Shown here: in pieces, positions 32,283 through 41,672 of the stretch
How the letters are laid out: each line of letters begins with the position of its first letter
How positions within the stretch are numbered: position 1 is the stretch's first letter
NCBI GenBank assembly: GCA_963655255.1
Contig: CAVKEB010000008.1
Span: 1-64,000 of the forward strand
From: CAG-791 sp963655255
GTDB lineage: Bacteria > Bacillota > Clostridia > Lachnospirales > Lachnospiraceae
Length of the DNA stretch: 64,000 bases
Reading direction: 5' to 3'
The notes under the pieces: generated by a model
The model's input: the letters and a program-made list of their open reading frames with translations, nothing else
The model's database searches: none
What the model was told of the DNA's origin: nothing
Program-made: the position numbers and the translations under genes

Positions 32283-33311
32283 ATGGAAAGAAAAGTATCC
32301 AATCGTAAATTTGCAGAAATGAAGCAGGCAGACAAGGAAGCCGGAATCCGGAAGGGCCAGAAGAGAACCTCCGCAGACGGTGAAGAGAAGAGGAAAAGAA
32401 GCGCTGCTCCGCGGAAGGAAGCGGGGGAAGCCGGTGGAAGAGAAGAAAAGGACGGCGTAAAGAGCACCCGGCGCACGGGGCAGAGCCGCCGCAGGGGGAA
32501 CGGGACGAAAAATACCGGCCGCGGTCAGAATCCGTCGTACCTCAATTACAAGCTGGATGACAATACCTCGATCGGCGAGAATGAGAGCCGGATCGAGGGC
32601 CGCAACGCCGTGACGGAGGCGTTCCGGAGCGGACGCACCGTGGACAGACTGTATGTGCTCGACGGCTGCCAGGACGGCGCCGTGAACACGATCAAGCGCG
32701 AGGCCGCCAAGGCGGGAACGCCGATCAAATATGTTTCCCGCGACCGGCTGGATCAGATGTCGGAGACCGGAAGTCACCAGGGCGTGATTGCGGTACTCGC
32801 GGCCTATCACTATTCGGAGCTGGAGGATCTGTTCGCATTGGCGGAGAAGAGAAACGAAGATCCGTTTTTCATCCTGCTGGACAACATCGAGGATCCGCAC
32901 AACCTGGGAGCTATCATCCGGACGGCCAACATTGTGGGTGCACACGGCGTCATTATTCCGAAGGACCGCGCTGTGGGACTGACGGCAACGGTTGCCAAGG
33001 CATCGGCGGGCGCCATCAACTATACGCCGGTCGTGAAGGTGACGAATCTCTCTGCGACCATCGACGAGCTGAAGAAAAGAGGTCTCTGGTTTGTCTGCGC
33101 AGACATGGGCGGAACGCCGATGACGAAGCTGAATCTGGCAGGTGCCATCGGACTGGTCATCGGCAATGAGGGAGACGGCGTTTCCCGCCTCGTGAAGGAG
33201 AAGTGCGACATCGTGGCATCGATTCCGCAGAAGGGGCAGATCAATTCCCTGAACGCCTCGGTTGCGATGGGCGTTCTCTCGTATGAGATTTTGAGACAGC
33301 GCGAGATGTGA
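32283..33311 (+). CDS. rlmB: 23S rRNA (guanosine-2'-O-)-methyltransferase RlmB
   Basis: SPOUT-family methyltransferase, about 342 residues. A basic, low-complexity N-terminus of about 95 residues (many Arg, Lys, Gly) precedes the substrate-binding domain (ESRIEGRNAVTEAFRSGRTV) and the SPOUT domain with FILLDNIEDPHNLGAIIRTAN, GLVIGNEGDGVSRLVKEKCD and SLNASVAMGVLSYE. The N-terminal extension is unusual and may bind RNA. A GTG at 32277 is an alternative start, being closer to AAGGAAA at 32263. It is followed directly by sigH; the yacP gene usually between them is missing. Confidence 0.93.
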   Translation: MERKVSNRKFAEMKQADKEAGIRKGQKRTSADGEEKRKRSAAPRKEAGEAGGREEKDGVKSTRRTGQSRRRGNGTKNTGRGQNPSYLNYKLDDNTSIGENESRIEGRNAVTEAFRSGRTVDRLYVLDGCQDGAVNTIKREAAKAGTPIKYVSRDRLDQMSETGSHQGVIAVLAAYHYSELEDLFALAEKRNEDPFFILLDNIEDPHNLGAIIRTANIVGAHGVIIPKDRAVGLTATVAKASAGAINYTPVVKVTNLSATIDELKKRGLWFVCADMGGTPMTKLNLAGAIGLVIGNEGDGVSRLVKEKCDIVASIPQKGQINSLNASVAMGVLSYEILRQREM

Positions 33312-33355
33312 CCGGCCGGGCAGACGGTGCGCGGATGGTCCCGGAGAAAGGCTGC

Positions 33356-34012
33356 ATGCAGAAGAACAGCAGATACGACAACTGCACAGATGAAACTCTG
33401 ATTGAACTCAGCCGCGGCGGTGATCCTGCCGCGACTGATTTTCTTATGGAGAAATACAAGGGGCTGGTCAAGAGCAAGGCACGTCTGTTCCGCCTTCCGG
33501 ACGGGGACGCGGACGACCTGATTCAGGAAGGAATGCTGGGGCTGTTCAAGGCTCTGCGGGATTATGATGCAGGCAAGGATGCTTCTTTTGCCACGTTTGC
33601 CTCTCTCTGCATTTCGAGACAGCTCTGCACGGCGGTGGAGGCGGCGGGCAGGAAGAAGCATCAGCCGCTCAACACGGCGGTCTCCTATGACACTCCGGTG
33701 CCGGAGGAAGGGAGAGCTTCCGAACGGGGCGCGGAGGCTTCGGGCACGGGGAGAGAGAACACTTATCTGGAACTTCTCGCCTCGGAGGATGCGGACCCGG
33801 AGGCCGCCTATATTTCGGAGGAGAGCAGGCGGCACCTGGAGGAGAACATTCAGGGGGTTCTGAGCCCTTTGGAGCGGGAGGTGCTGGATCTGTATCTTTC
33901 GGACCTGAACTATGTGCAGATCGCGGAGAAGCTCGGCAGAGATCCGAAATCCACGGACAACGCCCTGCAGCGGATCAAGGCGAAGGTGAGAAAGATTCTG
34001 AGGGGAGAATAA
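33356..34012 (+). CDS. sigH: RNA polymerase sigma factor SigH (Spo0H-like)
   Basis: Sigma-70 family factor of the SigH type, which in Firmicutes drives stationary-phase and early sporulation genes. The 218-residue protein has region 2 with DETLIELSRGGDPAATDFLMEKY, DADDLIQEGMLGLFKALRDYD and ASLCISRQLCTAVEAAGRKKHQPLN, and region 4 with LSPLEREVLDLYLSDLNYVQIAEKLGRDPKSTDNALQR. The region 2-4 linker is longer and Gly/Glu rich. GGAG at 33342-33345 supports ATG 33356 rather than the GTG at 33308. Genomic position matches sigH of other Firmicutes. Confidence 0.92.
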   Translation: MQKNSRYDNCTDETLIELSRGGDPAATDFLMEKYKGLVKSKARLFRLPDGDADDLIQEGMLGLFKALRDYDAGKDASFATFASLCISRQLCTAVEAAGRKKHQPLNTAVSYDTPVPEEGRASERGAEASGTGRENTYLELLASEDADPEAAYISEESRRHLEENIQGVLSPLEREVLDLYLSDLNYVQIAEKLGRDPKSTDNALQRIKAKVRKILRGE

Positions 34013-34129
34013 ATGCCGGACCGGAAGAAATTCTCCGGAATTTTTGGGAACGGGTCGGCGTTTTTGCAAAGCAATATGCCATGAATGCAGAAGAACAATG
34101 AAATTGACAGGGACAGAAGGGGGAAAGTT

Positions 34130-35908
34130 ATGGAACTGATCAGTCAGAAGATGCGTACACTTGCGCCGGAGCTGGATCCTCTGCGCATCGGGACCGGATG
34201 GAAGCCGGAGGATCTTGCAAAGCCGCAGGTTTTCATCGAGAGCACGTTCGGGGATTCGCATCCGGGATCCGGCCATCTGGACAAGCTGGTGGAAGAAGTG
34301 CGGAAGGGCGTTTCAGAAGCAGGCGGACATGGTGCGCGGTATTTTACCACAGACATGTGCGACGGAGAGAGCCAGGGAACGGACGGCATCAATTATTCAC
34401 TGGCGAGCCGGGAAATGATCGCGAACATGATCGAAATTCAGGCGAACGCAACGCCGTTTGATGCGGGCGTCTATCTGGCAAGCTGCGACAAGGGCGTTCC
34501 GGGGAATCTGATGGGAATGCTGCGCGTGGACATTCCGTCGGTGTTCGTTTCCGGAGGGACGATGAACGCAGGTCCGCAGATGCTGACCCTGGAGCAGCTC
34601 GGCATGTACAGCGCGCAGTACGAACGGGGAGAAATCGGCCGGGAACGTTTTGAGTGGGCCAAGCACAATGCCTGCCCGTCCTGCGGCGCCTGCTCCTTCA
34701 TCGGGACGGCATCGACCATGCAGATTATGGCGGAGGCGCTGGGACTCTCCCTTTCGGGAAGCGCGCTGATGCCTTCGACGAGCCCGGATCTTCTGGACTA
34801 TGCACGGGAATCCGGGAAACGGGCCGTGGAGATGGCGGGATGTGACGAGCTGCGCCCGTCCCGCATCGTGACGATGGAGAGCTTTGAGAACGCGATTCTG
34901 GTTCACGCGGCGGTCTCGGGATCGACCAACTGTCTGCTCCATCTGCCCGCGATTGCGCATGAGCTGGGGCTGGAGATCACGGGTGAAACCTTTGACCGGC
35001 TGCACCGGGGCGCACATTACCTTCTGGATGTCCGCCCCGCCGGAAAATGGCCGGCGGAGGTATTCTACTATGCGGGCGGCGTTCCGGCGATCATGGAGGA
35101 GATCCGGGATCACCTGCATCTGGATGTCATGACCGTGACGGGAAAGACGCTTGGCGAGAATCTGGAAGAACTCAGAACAGCCGGATTCTATGAGAAGTGC
35201 AGTCATTGGATGAAGCAGTTCAACGACCGGTATCTGGCGTATTTTACCGGAATCGGAAAGCCGGAGGGCCTGTCCCGGGAGGATGTCATCCGGCCGTATG
35301 ACCGGGCCATCGGAACGGACGGCTCCATCGCGGTATTGAAGGGGAATCTTGCGCCGGAGGGTGCAGTCATCAAGCATACCGCCTGCCCGAAGGAGATGTT
35401 CCGGGCGGTGCTCCGCGCGAGGTCGTTTGATTCGGAGGAGGAATGTCTGGATGCGATCCTTCACCACCGGGTGGAGAAGGGAGACGCGGTGTTCATTCGC
35501 TACGAGGGACCGAAGGGGAGCGGCATGCCGGAGATGTTCTATACCTCCGAGGCGATCAGTTCCGATCCGGAGCTCGGGCGGAGCATTGCATTGATTACGG
35601 ACGGACGCTTTTCCGGGGCATCGACGGGACCGGTGGTCGGCCATTGCTCCCCGGAGGCTGCGGAAGGCGGCCCGATTGCCCTTGTGGAGGAGGGCGATCT
35701 CATTGAACTCGACGTGAAGGAGCGGAAGCTGAACATCATCGGCGTGAAGGGAGAGCGGAAAACCTGCGAAGAGATGCAGGGGATTCTGAAGGCACGGAAA
35801 GAGGCATGGAAGCCGAAGAAGATGAAGTACCGCCGCGGAACGCTCCGGCTGTTCGCCGAGCACGCCGTCAGCCCGATGAAAGGGGCTTATCTGGATTTTC
35901 CGGAGTAG
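34130..35908 (+). CDS. IlvD/Edd-family dehydratase
   Basis: A 592-residue iron-sulfur dehydratase of the dihydroxy-acid/6-phosphogluconate/sugar-acid dehydratase family. Expected cluster and active-site cysteines are in DMCDGESQGTDG, LASCDKGVPGN and ACPSCGACSFIGTAS. Later motifs are SGSTNCLLHLPAIAHE, YDRAIGTDGSIAVLKGNLAPEGAV and LITDGRFSGASTGPVVGHCSPEA. No other branched-chain amino acid genes are near, and uxaC follows 4 kb later, so a sugar-acid substrate is possible; IlvD function cannot be excluded. AGAAGGGGGAAAG supports ATG 34130 over 34085. Confidence 0.85.
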   Translation: MELISQKMRTLAPELDPLRIGTGWKPEDLAKPQVFIESTFGDSHPGSGHLDKLVEEVRKGVSEAGGHGARYFTTDMCDGESQGTDGINYSLASREMIANMIEIQANATPFDAGVYLASCDKGVPGNLMGMLRVDIPSVFVSGGTMNAGPQMLTLEQLGMYSAQYERGEIGRERFEWAKHNACPSCGACSFIGTASTMQIMAEALGLSLSGSALMPSTSPDLLDYARESGKRAVEMAGCDELRPSRIVTMESFENAILVHAAVSGSTNCLLHLPAIAHELGLEITGETFDRLHRGAHYLLDVRPAGKWPAEVFYYAGGVPAIMEEIRDHLHLDVMTVTGKTLGENLEELRTAGFYEKCSHWMKQFNDRYLAYFTGIGKPEGLSREDVIRPYDRAIGTDGSIAVLKGNLAPEGAVIKHTACPKEMFRAVLRARSFDSEEECLDAILHHRVEKGDAVFIRYEGPKGSGMPEMFYTSEAISSDPELGRSIALITDGRFSGASTGPVVGHCSPEAAEGGPIALVEEGDLIELDVKERKLNIIGVKGERKTCEEMQGILKARKEAWKPKKMKYRRGTLRLFAEHAVSPMKGAYLDFPE

Positions 35909-35922
35909 CCCGGGAACAAAAT

Positions 35923-35947
35923 GTCTCCGGAGAATAACTCCGGAGAC
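35923..35947. terminator. Hairpin between converging genes
   Basis: GTCTCCGGAG (35923-35932) and CTCCGGAGAC (35938-35947) pair perfectly around AATAA. On the minus strand it is followed by ATTTTGTT, a modest T-rich stretch; on the plus strand by GAGACACAAAAAC. It probably ends the ECF operon and perhaps also the dehydratase transcript. Confidence 0.7.
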
Positions 35948-35991
35948 GAGACACAAAAACGATGGGTGATCGAGACTTCCTGGGGGCAGTT

Positions 35992-37452
35992 TTATGCGCC
36001 GATGCGGAAAAAGCAGCGGATTTTGTCCGCCCCTGCAGCATCCATCGGATAGGTCTCCTGGATGACGCCGCGTTCCAGATGAATGATGTCCGTACAGCAT
36101 TCGGAGATCAGCTCCGGGTCGTGCGTAATGACATATACGGTCTTTCCGCCCTCGCGCAGTGCCTTCAGGATACCGGCGACCTCCATCATATGCCGGTAAT
36201 CCAGACCGCTCGTCGGCTCGTCCAGAAAAAGGACAGGACGCCCGGAGGCAACGGCGGAGGCGATGGCAAGACGCTGCTTCTGCCCGCCCGAGAGTGAGGC
36301 GGGGTGACGGCCGGAAAGGGCGGCAAGGTCAAGCCTTTCCAGAATTTCCATGGCTTCCCTTTCGTTCTCGTTCGCCGTGCTGATCAGCACCTCATCGAGA
36401 ACGCTCTCGGTGAACAGCTGATGCCCGACATCCTGCATGACCATGTAGCATTGGTTCAGCCGCTCCCGCGAACGGCTGGCTGTGCCGTTTGCCGTGACGG
36501 TTCCGCAGCGCTTTTCCAGCCCGCAGAAACAGCGCGCGAAGGTGCTCTTCCCGGCGCCGTTGTGACCGATGATTCCGACAATCCCTCCGCAGGGAATGTC
36601 CGCGGAGACGATTTTCAGCGTTTCCGGTGCGTTTTTATAGGCAAAACAAAAGTCTGAAAGCCGGGCCGAAGCCGGTGAGGACATTGCCGTTTCGTGGAAG
36701 GGCAGTGCGGACAGATTGCCGGTGCGCAGTCCCATCCTGCGGCGCTCCGCCTCCGGAATGCGTTCGAACTGTCCGGCGGTATAATCGCCGGCAATTCGGC
36801 CGTCCTTAAGATAGACGTAGCGGTCAGCGATTCCGCGCAGATAGTACAGCCTGTGCTCGGAGAGGATGACGGTCTTTCCAAGCGATTTCAGATACGCAAT
36901 GGTCCCACGCAGATCGGCGATGGAATCGGAATCGAGGTTGGAGGAAGGTTCGTCCAGCACGAAGACCTGCGGATTCATCATGAACGCTCCGCCGCAGGCG
37001 ATTTTCTGTTTCTCTCCGCCGGAAAGGTCGAAAATACTGCGGTCGAGAAGGTCCTCAATCCGGAGCGCTGAGACGGTCTGGCGGAGTCTCTGCAGGATCT
37101 CCTCCTGCGGCATTCCGAGATTTTCACAGCCGAACGAGAGTTCGCTCGTGGTATCCACATTGAAGAACTGCGAACGGGGATTCTGAAAAACACTGCCGAC
37201 GAGTCGGGCGGTGTCATAAAGCGGCTGTTCCGATACATTGCAGCCGCCGATGATTACGCTCCCGCTCAGTTCTCCCTCGAAGTAGTGTGGGATCAGGCCG
37301 TTGATCAGCCGCGTGATCGTTGTTTTGCCGCAGCCGCTCTCGCCGCAGAGAACAACGGTCTGTCCGTCGGGGACCGACAGGGTGATGTTCTGTACCCCGC
37401 CGGTGGCAGCATCGGACTGGTACCGGAATGTAACATCTTTGATTTCAATCAT
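35992..37452 (-). CDS. ECF transporter ATPase with two fused ABC domains
   Basis: Energy-coupling module ATPase, 486 residues, with two ABC domains in one chain, equivalent to EcfA1-EcfA2. Domain 1 has Walker A GESGCGKTT, signature LSGGEKQKI and Walker B FVLDEPSSNLD. Domain 2 has GHNGAGKST, LSGGQKQRL and LFLDEPTSGLD. The start is at 37452 (MIEIKDVTFRY), preceded by AGGTGG on the coding strand; the frame is open 15 codons further. The start overlaps the end of the T-component gene. Confidence 0.92.
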   Translation of the reverse strand: MIEIKDVTFRYQSDAATGGVQNITLSVPDGQTVVLCGESGCGKTTITRLINGLIPHYFEGELSGSVIIGGCNVSEQPLYDTARLVGSVFQNPRSQFFNVDTTSELSFGCENLGMPQEEILQRLRQTVSALRIEDLLDRSIFDLSGGEKQKIACGGAFMMNPQVFVLDEPSSNLDSDSIADLRGTIAYLKSLGKTVILSEHRLYYLRGIADRYVYLKDGRIAGDYTAGQFERIPEAERRRMGLRTGNLSALPFHETAMSSPASARLSDFCFAYKNAPETLKIVSADIPCGGIVGIIGHNGAGKSTFARCFCGLEKRCGTVTANGTASRSRERLNQCYMVMQDVGHQLFTESVLDEVLISTANENEREAMEILERLDLAALSGRHPASLSGGQKQRLAIASAVASGRPVLFLDEPTSGLDYRHMMEVAGILKALREGGKTVYVITHDPELISECCTDIIHLERGVIQETYPMDAAGADKIRCFFRIGA

Positions 37453-38177
37453 GAAAACCACCTGCTCCCGAGCGTCAGCGCAAAGCCCGCAATGCACAGG
37501 ACGAACATCAGGACGTCCTGGATGTGAAAACCGATCTGACAGATATCTGTCCGCTTTACCGGTGCGCCGAGACCCCTTGTGAGTGCGGCGGCAGACAGTT
37601 CGTCGCCGATGTTTACGACCGAGATCATCAGCGGGATCAGCCGGTATTCGAACATTTTTCCGGGGTGCCTGCCGCCGAAGCGAATGCCGCGCATGCGCAT
37701 GGCATCACTGATGGCGGCGTTCTCTTCCTCAATCGTCGGGAAGAAGCGGAAGATGACCGACAGCGGGATGACGATTTTTTCGCTGAGGTGCATGCGTTTC
37801 ATTGCGGCAAGAAAATCGCTGACCGAGGTGGTCTCGATCAGGAAAGCGCCCATCATAAACCCGGGTGCGAAGCGCGTCATGATCGAGCATACAGCGAGCA
37901 GGACGAAGGAAGGTACGCCGGACAGCAGGTACAGCGCCACGCGTTCGAGCGCAAAGGAGATGCCGTATAATACAAGATATTCCGCCGCGGTTTTCCCTTT
38001 CCGTTCACTCAGGAGCAGTACGAACGGAAGGATGCTCAGCACAGGCTTTACAAGATTCATAACGCCGCTGTTGCTGCTCGACAGCATCAGCGACGTTACG
38101 GTGATCAGCATCAACAGTTTGGTGCGCGGATCCAGCAGCAGTCCGCGGTGTTTTACGGTGTGGGCGAGCGGATCCAT
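37449..38177 (-). CDS. ECF transporter T component (EcfT-like)
   Basis: Transmembrane coupling protein, 242 residues. It begins MDPLAHTVKHRGLLLDPRTKLLML, a typical EcfT start, with about five to six hydrophobic segments. The coupling-helix signatures appear near AMRMRGIRFGGRHPGK and AALTRGLGAPVKRTDI (two Ala-x-x-x-Arg-Gly-type motifs). Start and stop overlap the flanking ECF genes, showing tight translational coupling. Confidence 0.9.
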   Translation of the reverse strand: MDPLAHTVKHRGLLLDPRTKLLMLITVTSLMLSSSNSGVMNLVKPVLSILPFVLLLSERKGKTAAEYLVLYGISFALERVALYLLSGVPSFVLLAVCSIMTRFAPGFMMGAFLIETTSVSDFLAAMKRMHLSEKIVIPLSVIFRFFPTIEEENAAISDAMRMRGIRFGGRHPGKMFEYRLIPLMISVVNIGDELSAAALTRGLGAPVKRTDICQIGFHIQDVLMFVLCIAGFALTLGSRWFS

Positions 38178-38761
38178 CAGACGATCCCAGCCTTGGCAAA
38201 GTGCTTTTTGAGAATTGCCTTGCCGATCAGTCCGCCGAGGAGTGCGAAGAGGAAAATTCCTGCAATGACCAGGACGATGCTCCACATCGGCATGACGGAC
38301 ATCACCTTGTCGGCATATTCGTCGCCGAAGCTCTTGGCGAAGTCGGCGCGGGACTGCTCCACCATAAAATACATCGGAATGTAGGTACCGATCATCCAGA
38401 GGCTGAACACGCCGTAGCCGAGGATTGTTTTCCGGGCGCTCTGGTAGCTGCCGGACTTCATGATCAGGTCCCCGAGCAGGCCGAACACGGCGCCCGTCAG
38501 AATGCCCCAGAATCCCATGCCGGTCAGACCCATCAGGAGACCGGACAGGATTGCCATGATGGTTACCATGCCGAATTTTCTGACTCTTACGGCAAAGAGC
38601 ATGAAAGGAATCCCCGTGATCAGCGTCCAGAGCGCGCCGAGTATCGGCAGGAAAATCGGGATAAAGCCGATCGGAATGGCGACGCAGCATCCGAGTACGA
38701 AGTAGAGAACGGTGAACAGACCGATGTTGATCAGGTCTTTCGTCTGCAGTTTGTTGTTCAT
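38177..38761 (-). CDS. ECF transporter S component, MptD family
   Basis: Substrate-capture subunit, 194 residues with five to six membrane helices. It begins MNNKLQTKDLINIGLFTVLYF and has IGFIPIFLPILGALWTLITGIPFMLFAVRV, as in the MptD family of S components. Substrates of this family are not well established. GGAGGT on the coding strand precedes the start at 38761. It is the first gene of the minus-strand S-T-AA operon and is divergent from an AraC regulator. Confidence 0.88.
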   Translation of the reverse strand: MNNKLQTKDLINIGLFTVLYFVLGCCVAIPIGFIPIFLPILGALWTLITGIPFMLFAVRVRKFGMVTIMAILSGLLMGLTGMGFWGILTGAVFGLLGDLIMKSGSYQSARKTILGYGVFSLWMIGTYIPMYFMVEQSRADFAKSFGDEYADKVMSVMPMWSIVLVIAGIFLFALLGGLIGKAILKKHFAKAGIV

Positions 38762-38789
38762 GACAGAACCTCCGAATAGAATGAATTGA

Positions 38790-38808
38790 TTGGTTAGACT
38801 TTGGTTAG
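38790..38808. promoter_or_regulatory. Direct repeats, possible AraC binding site
   Basis: TTGGTTAG occurs at 38790-38797 and 38801-38808, an 11-bp period close to one DNA turn. It lies in the divergent gap between the ECF operon and the AraC regulator. On the minus strand a TATAAT-type -10 box sits near 38829-38834 without a good -35 box, as is common for activator-dependent promoters. Confidence 0.5.
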
Positions 38809-38927
38809 GCTGCGCTAACGAAGAGATATTATATTCAGCTGTCATGGGCGGCGTCTATTCCGAACCGCCAGCCTGGTCCCGAAATGACATTGAATGATGA
38901 TACTAAAAACGCGAAAGGAACTGCGAA

Positions 38928-39914
38928 ATGAATACAGCCGAAGTATTCCGGGAATGCCGCGGGCTCCCCGGTGTCAGCGTCCATACAAACGAAGAATATG
39001 CGGAGCTCCTCCTGTCTACGGAAAGCGGAAACGGCAGAATGCAGTTCGTGCCTTTGTTTGAAGGCATCACGCTGGCTGTGATAGAGGTGCACGCGCTGTC
39101 GTGGCCGGCGCCGCATTTTACAGAATCAACGGCCGATGCCAATGGGCCGCTGATCATCAACTACTGTATCCGTGGCAGATGCGAGCTCAGGCTGAATGAT
39201 CATAAGAGCGTATTCCTCTCTGCAGGGCAGATTTCCCTCACGGAGAAATTCGCGCAGAGTCAGTATGTCTATCCGGGCGGGCTCTATGAAGGAATCGAGC
39301 TGTTTATCGATCCGGAAGCGGTTCGGAACGGCGTTGCGGTACTGCGGGATCATTTCGGACTCCATGTCGAGGAGATGAGCGGGCGCTATTGCAGGGGCGG
39401 CGATACCTTCATCGCCGAACTGCCGCTGGCGGATGAGCTGCTGAAAAAACTGTACGTGCTGCAGAATGAAGGCAATCCCGTCATTCGGGTTGGTATGAAA
39501 ACCGGGGTGATTGATCTGCTTGCCATGCTCTTATACAATCGTCCGCTGCCCAGGGAGGAAAAGCCGGTGTACTACACGCGCTTTCAGGTGGATGTCGCGA
39601 GGCAGATCGAATCGGTCATTGCGGCGGATCTGTCGCATTCGCATACGGTGCGGGAATTCTCCGGGCAGTTCGGGATCAGTGAAGGCAGTATCCGGAACTA
39701 TTTCTCCGGCGTGTTCGGGCAGAGCATTTCGCGGTATACAACGCACAAACGCATGGTGTACGCAGCAGAACTGCTGGCCAAAACCGATCGGCCCGTCATT
39801 GAGATTGCCGGCAGTGTGGGATATGAGAGTCAGAGCAAATTCGCGTCGGCATTCCGCAGGGAGTTCGGCGTGCCGCCGTTCGAATACCGGCAGAAGAAAA
39901 AGACCGCCATATAG
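38928..39914 (+). CDS. AraC-family transcriptional regulator
   Basis: A 328-residue regulator with an N-terminal sensor domain (about 1-215) and a C-terminal AraC-type double helix-turn-helix (about 225-325). The latter has LSHSHTVREFSGQFGISEGSIRNYF and RPVIEIAGSVGYESQSKFASAFRREFGVPPFEYR, the conserved AraC signature. It is transcribed divergently from the ECF operon and likely controls it in response to the imported solute. AAAGGAACTG precedes ATG 38928. Confidence 0.92.
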   Translation: MNTAEVFRECRGLPGVSVHTNEEYAELLLSTESGNGRMQFVPLFEGITLAVIEVHALSWPAPHFTESTADANGPLIINYCIRGRCELRLNDHKSVFLSAGQISLTEKFAQSQYVYPGGLYEGIELFIDPEAVRNGVAVLRDHFGLHVEEMSGRYCRGGDTFIAELPLADELLKKLYVLQNEGNPVIRVGMKTGVIDLLAMLLYNRPLPREEKPVYYTRFQVDVARQIESVIAADLSHSHTVREFSGQFGISEGSIRNYFSGVFGQSISRYTTHKRMVYAAELLAKTDRPVIEIAGSVGYESQSKFASAFRREFGVPPFEYRQKKKTAI

Positions 39915-40040
39915 CTTCCGGACCATTCACGCCAGCTGCCGTGCCGGCCGGAGAAGCGATATGTCCGGATTTCCCGGAGTGATTCCGGACAGACCGGAGC
40001 AGTACAGGAACCGAATGGATCGTCAGAAGCAGATAAAAAA

Positions 40041-40075
40041 CAGGCACCGCAGAAAAAATCTGCGGTGCCTGTTTT
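40041..40075. terminator. Bidirectional terminator between araC and uxaC
   Basis: CAGGCACCGCAGA (40041-40053) and TCTGCGGTGCCTG (40059-40071) pair perfectly around AAAAA. TTTT follows on the plus strand, and the minus strand reads TTTTTTATC after the stem. It can end both the AraC transcript and the uxaC transcript. A second palindrome, GGATCCGG/CCGGATCC (40142-40170), is closer to the uxaC stop. Confidence 0.88.
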
Positions 40076-40182
40076 GCTGCAGGTGTGTCAGAAGACACAC
40101 GTTTCAGACTCGTGTTTTATTCCATTTCCAGGGAATTCTACGGATCCGGGATTCTCAGGATTCCGGATCCTCAAACGTTTCC

Positions 40183-41613
40183 TCAGATGCCGAAGTAACG
40201 CTCCGCGTTGTAGCAGCTGATGCCCTGAACGATCTTCTTCAGAGAAGCTTCGTTATTCGGGTATTCGCCGTCCTCCACCCACTTACCGATCAGGTTGCAC
40301 ATGATGCGGCGGAAGTAGTCGTGGCGCGTGTAGGAGAGGAAGGAGCGGGAGTCGGTCAGCATTCCGACGAAGTTGCCGAGAACGCCGAGGTTGCCGAGCG
40401 CCTTCATCTGAGCCTCCATGCCGTCCCGGGTGTCCAGGAACCACCATGCGGCGCCGAGCTGCATCTTGCCGGGAACCTCATCGGACTGGAAGCAGCCGAG
40501 GCATGTCGCGATTTGGTTGAGATCCGCCTCATCGAGAGAGAAGACAATGCACTTGGGCAGCTCGTTGGTCTCATCCAGCGCGGAGAACAGCTCTGCCAGC
40601 TGGTTGTAGCAGGTGGACTTTGCGATCATGTCGTAGCCGGTGTCCGGTCCGAGGAGCTCATACATTCTCTTGTTGTTGTTGCGCGTGCAGGAGAAGTGAA
40701 TCTCCATGACGATGTTCTCCTTGTGGTACTTTCTCGCAAGAGCAAGAAGAACGTAGGTCTGGTACTCGTCCGTCTCCTCGCGGGTCAGCTTTTCACCGGC
40801 CATGGCCTTGCCGAAGACGCGGTCCGCTTCCTTCTCGTCGCAGGCGGCAAAAGGAACATAGTCAAGGCCGTGATCGGTTGCGCGGCAGCCGTGTGCCTTG
40901 AAGAAATCCACGCGCTCATAGAGGGCATCAATGACATCGCTGATGTGGTTCATGGAGCGGCCGGTTACCTCGCCGAGCTTTGCCATATATTCCGCAAAGC
41001 CATCCTTCTGGATGTTGACGGCCTTGTCGGGACGGAAGGAAGGGCAGACCTTGAAGCCGAGATCCGGAATGGCGGCAAGCTTTTCGTGCCACTCCAGGGA
41101 ATCAATCGGGTCATCGGTGGTGCCGACGAACTCCACGTTGGACTGGCGGATGATGCCGCGGACGGTCAGGTTCGGGTCATTCTGCAGCATTTCGGTGGTC
41201 TTGTCCCAGATTTCCTTTGCATTCTCGGGAGTCAGCGGCACCTCAATGCCGAAGTACTTCTTCAGCTCCAGGTTGCTCCAGTGGTACATCGGATTGCCGA
41301 TGGACATCTCCAGAGTCTTGGCAAAGGCGAGAAACTTCTCATACGGCTCTGCGTCGCCGGTGACCAGATTCTCGGGAGTTCCGTTGCAGCGCATGACTCT
41401 CCACTTGTAGTGATCTCCGAAATACGTGCCGTCCTCGCCGCGGCCTCCGAGCCAGACCTCTGCGATGTTGTTGTACCGGCGGTCCTCATAGATTTCCTTC
41501 GGCGGAATGTGGCAGTGGTAGTCAACGATCGGGAGATCCTCGCAGTAATCGTGAAACAGGTGCTTCGCTGTTTCGTTCTGGAGCATAAAGTCCTTATCCA
41601 TAAATGCTTTCAT
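40183..41613 (-). CDS. uxaC: Glucuronate (uronate) isomerase
   Basis: Converts D-glucuronate to D-fructuronate and galacturonate to tagaturonate in uronate catabolism. The 476-residue protein has LPIVDYHCHIPPKEI near the start with the metal-binding His-x-His, WRVMRCNG, CTTDDPIDSLEWH-like GTTDDPIDSLEWHEKL, and RHDYFRRIMCNLIGKWVEDGE near the end. AGAGAGGACG precedes the start at 41613. A LacI-type operator overlaps its promoter, and the regulator gene is directly upstream. Other uronate genes are not in the window. Confidence 0.95.
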   Translation of the reverse strand: MKAFMDKDFMLQNETAKHLFHDYCEDLPIVDYHCHIPPKEIYEDRRYNNIAEVWLGGRGEDGTYFGDHYKWRVMRCNGTPENLVTGDAEPYEKFLAFAKTLEMSIGNPMYHWSNLELKKYFGIEVPLTPENAKEIWDKTTEMLQNDPNLTVRGIIRQSNVEFVGTTDDPIDSLEWHEKLAAIPDLGFKVCPSFRPDKAVNIQKDGFAEYMAKLGEVTGRSMNHISDVIDALYERVDFFKAHGCRATDHGLDYVPFAACDEKEADRVFGKAMAGEKLTREETDEYQTYVLLALARKYHKENIVMEIHFSCTRNNNKRMYELLGPDTGYDMIAKSTCYNQLAELFSALDETNELPKCIVFSLDEADLNQIATCLGCFQSDEVPGKMQLGAAWWFLDTRDGMEAQMKALGNLGVLGNFVGMLTDSRSFLSYTRHDYFRRIMCNLIGKWVEDGEYPNNEASLKKIVQGISCYNAERYFGI

Positions 41614-41672
41614 TGATTCAACGTCCTCTCTTAAAATTCTGCAGGGCAGGTAAAAATACGGCTCTGCGGTGA

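Noticed and set aside
34085..34129. Longer start for the IlvD/Edd dehydratase at ATG 34085
   Set aside because: No ribosome binding site precedes it, while AGAAGGGGGAAAG is well placed for ATG 34130.
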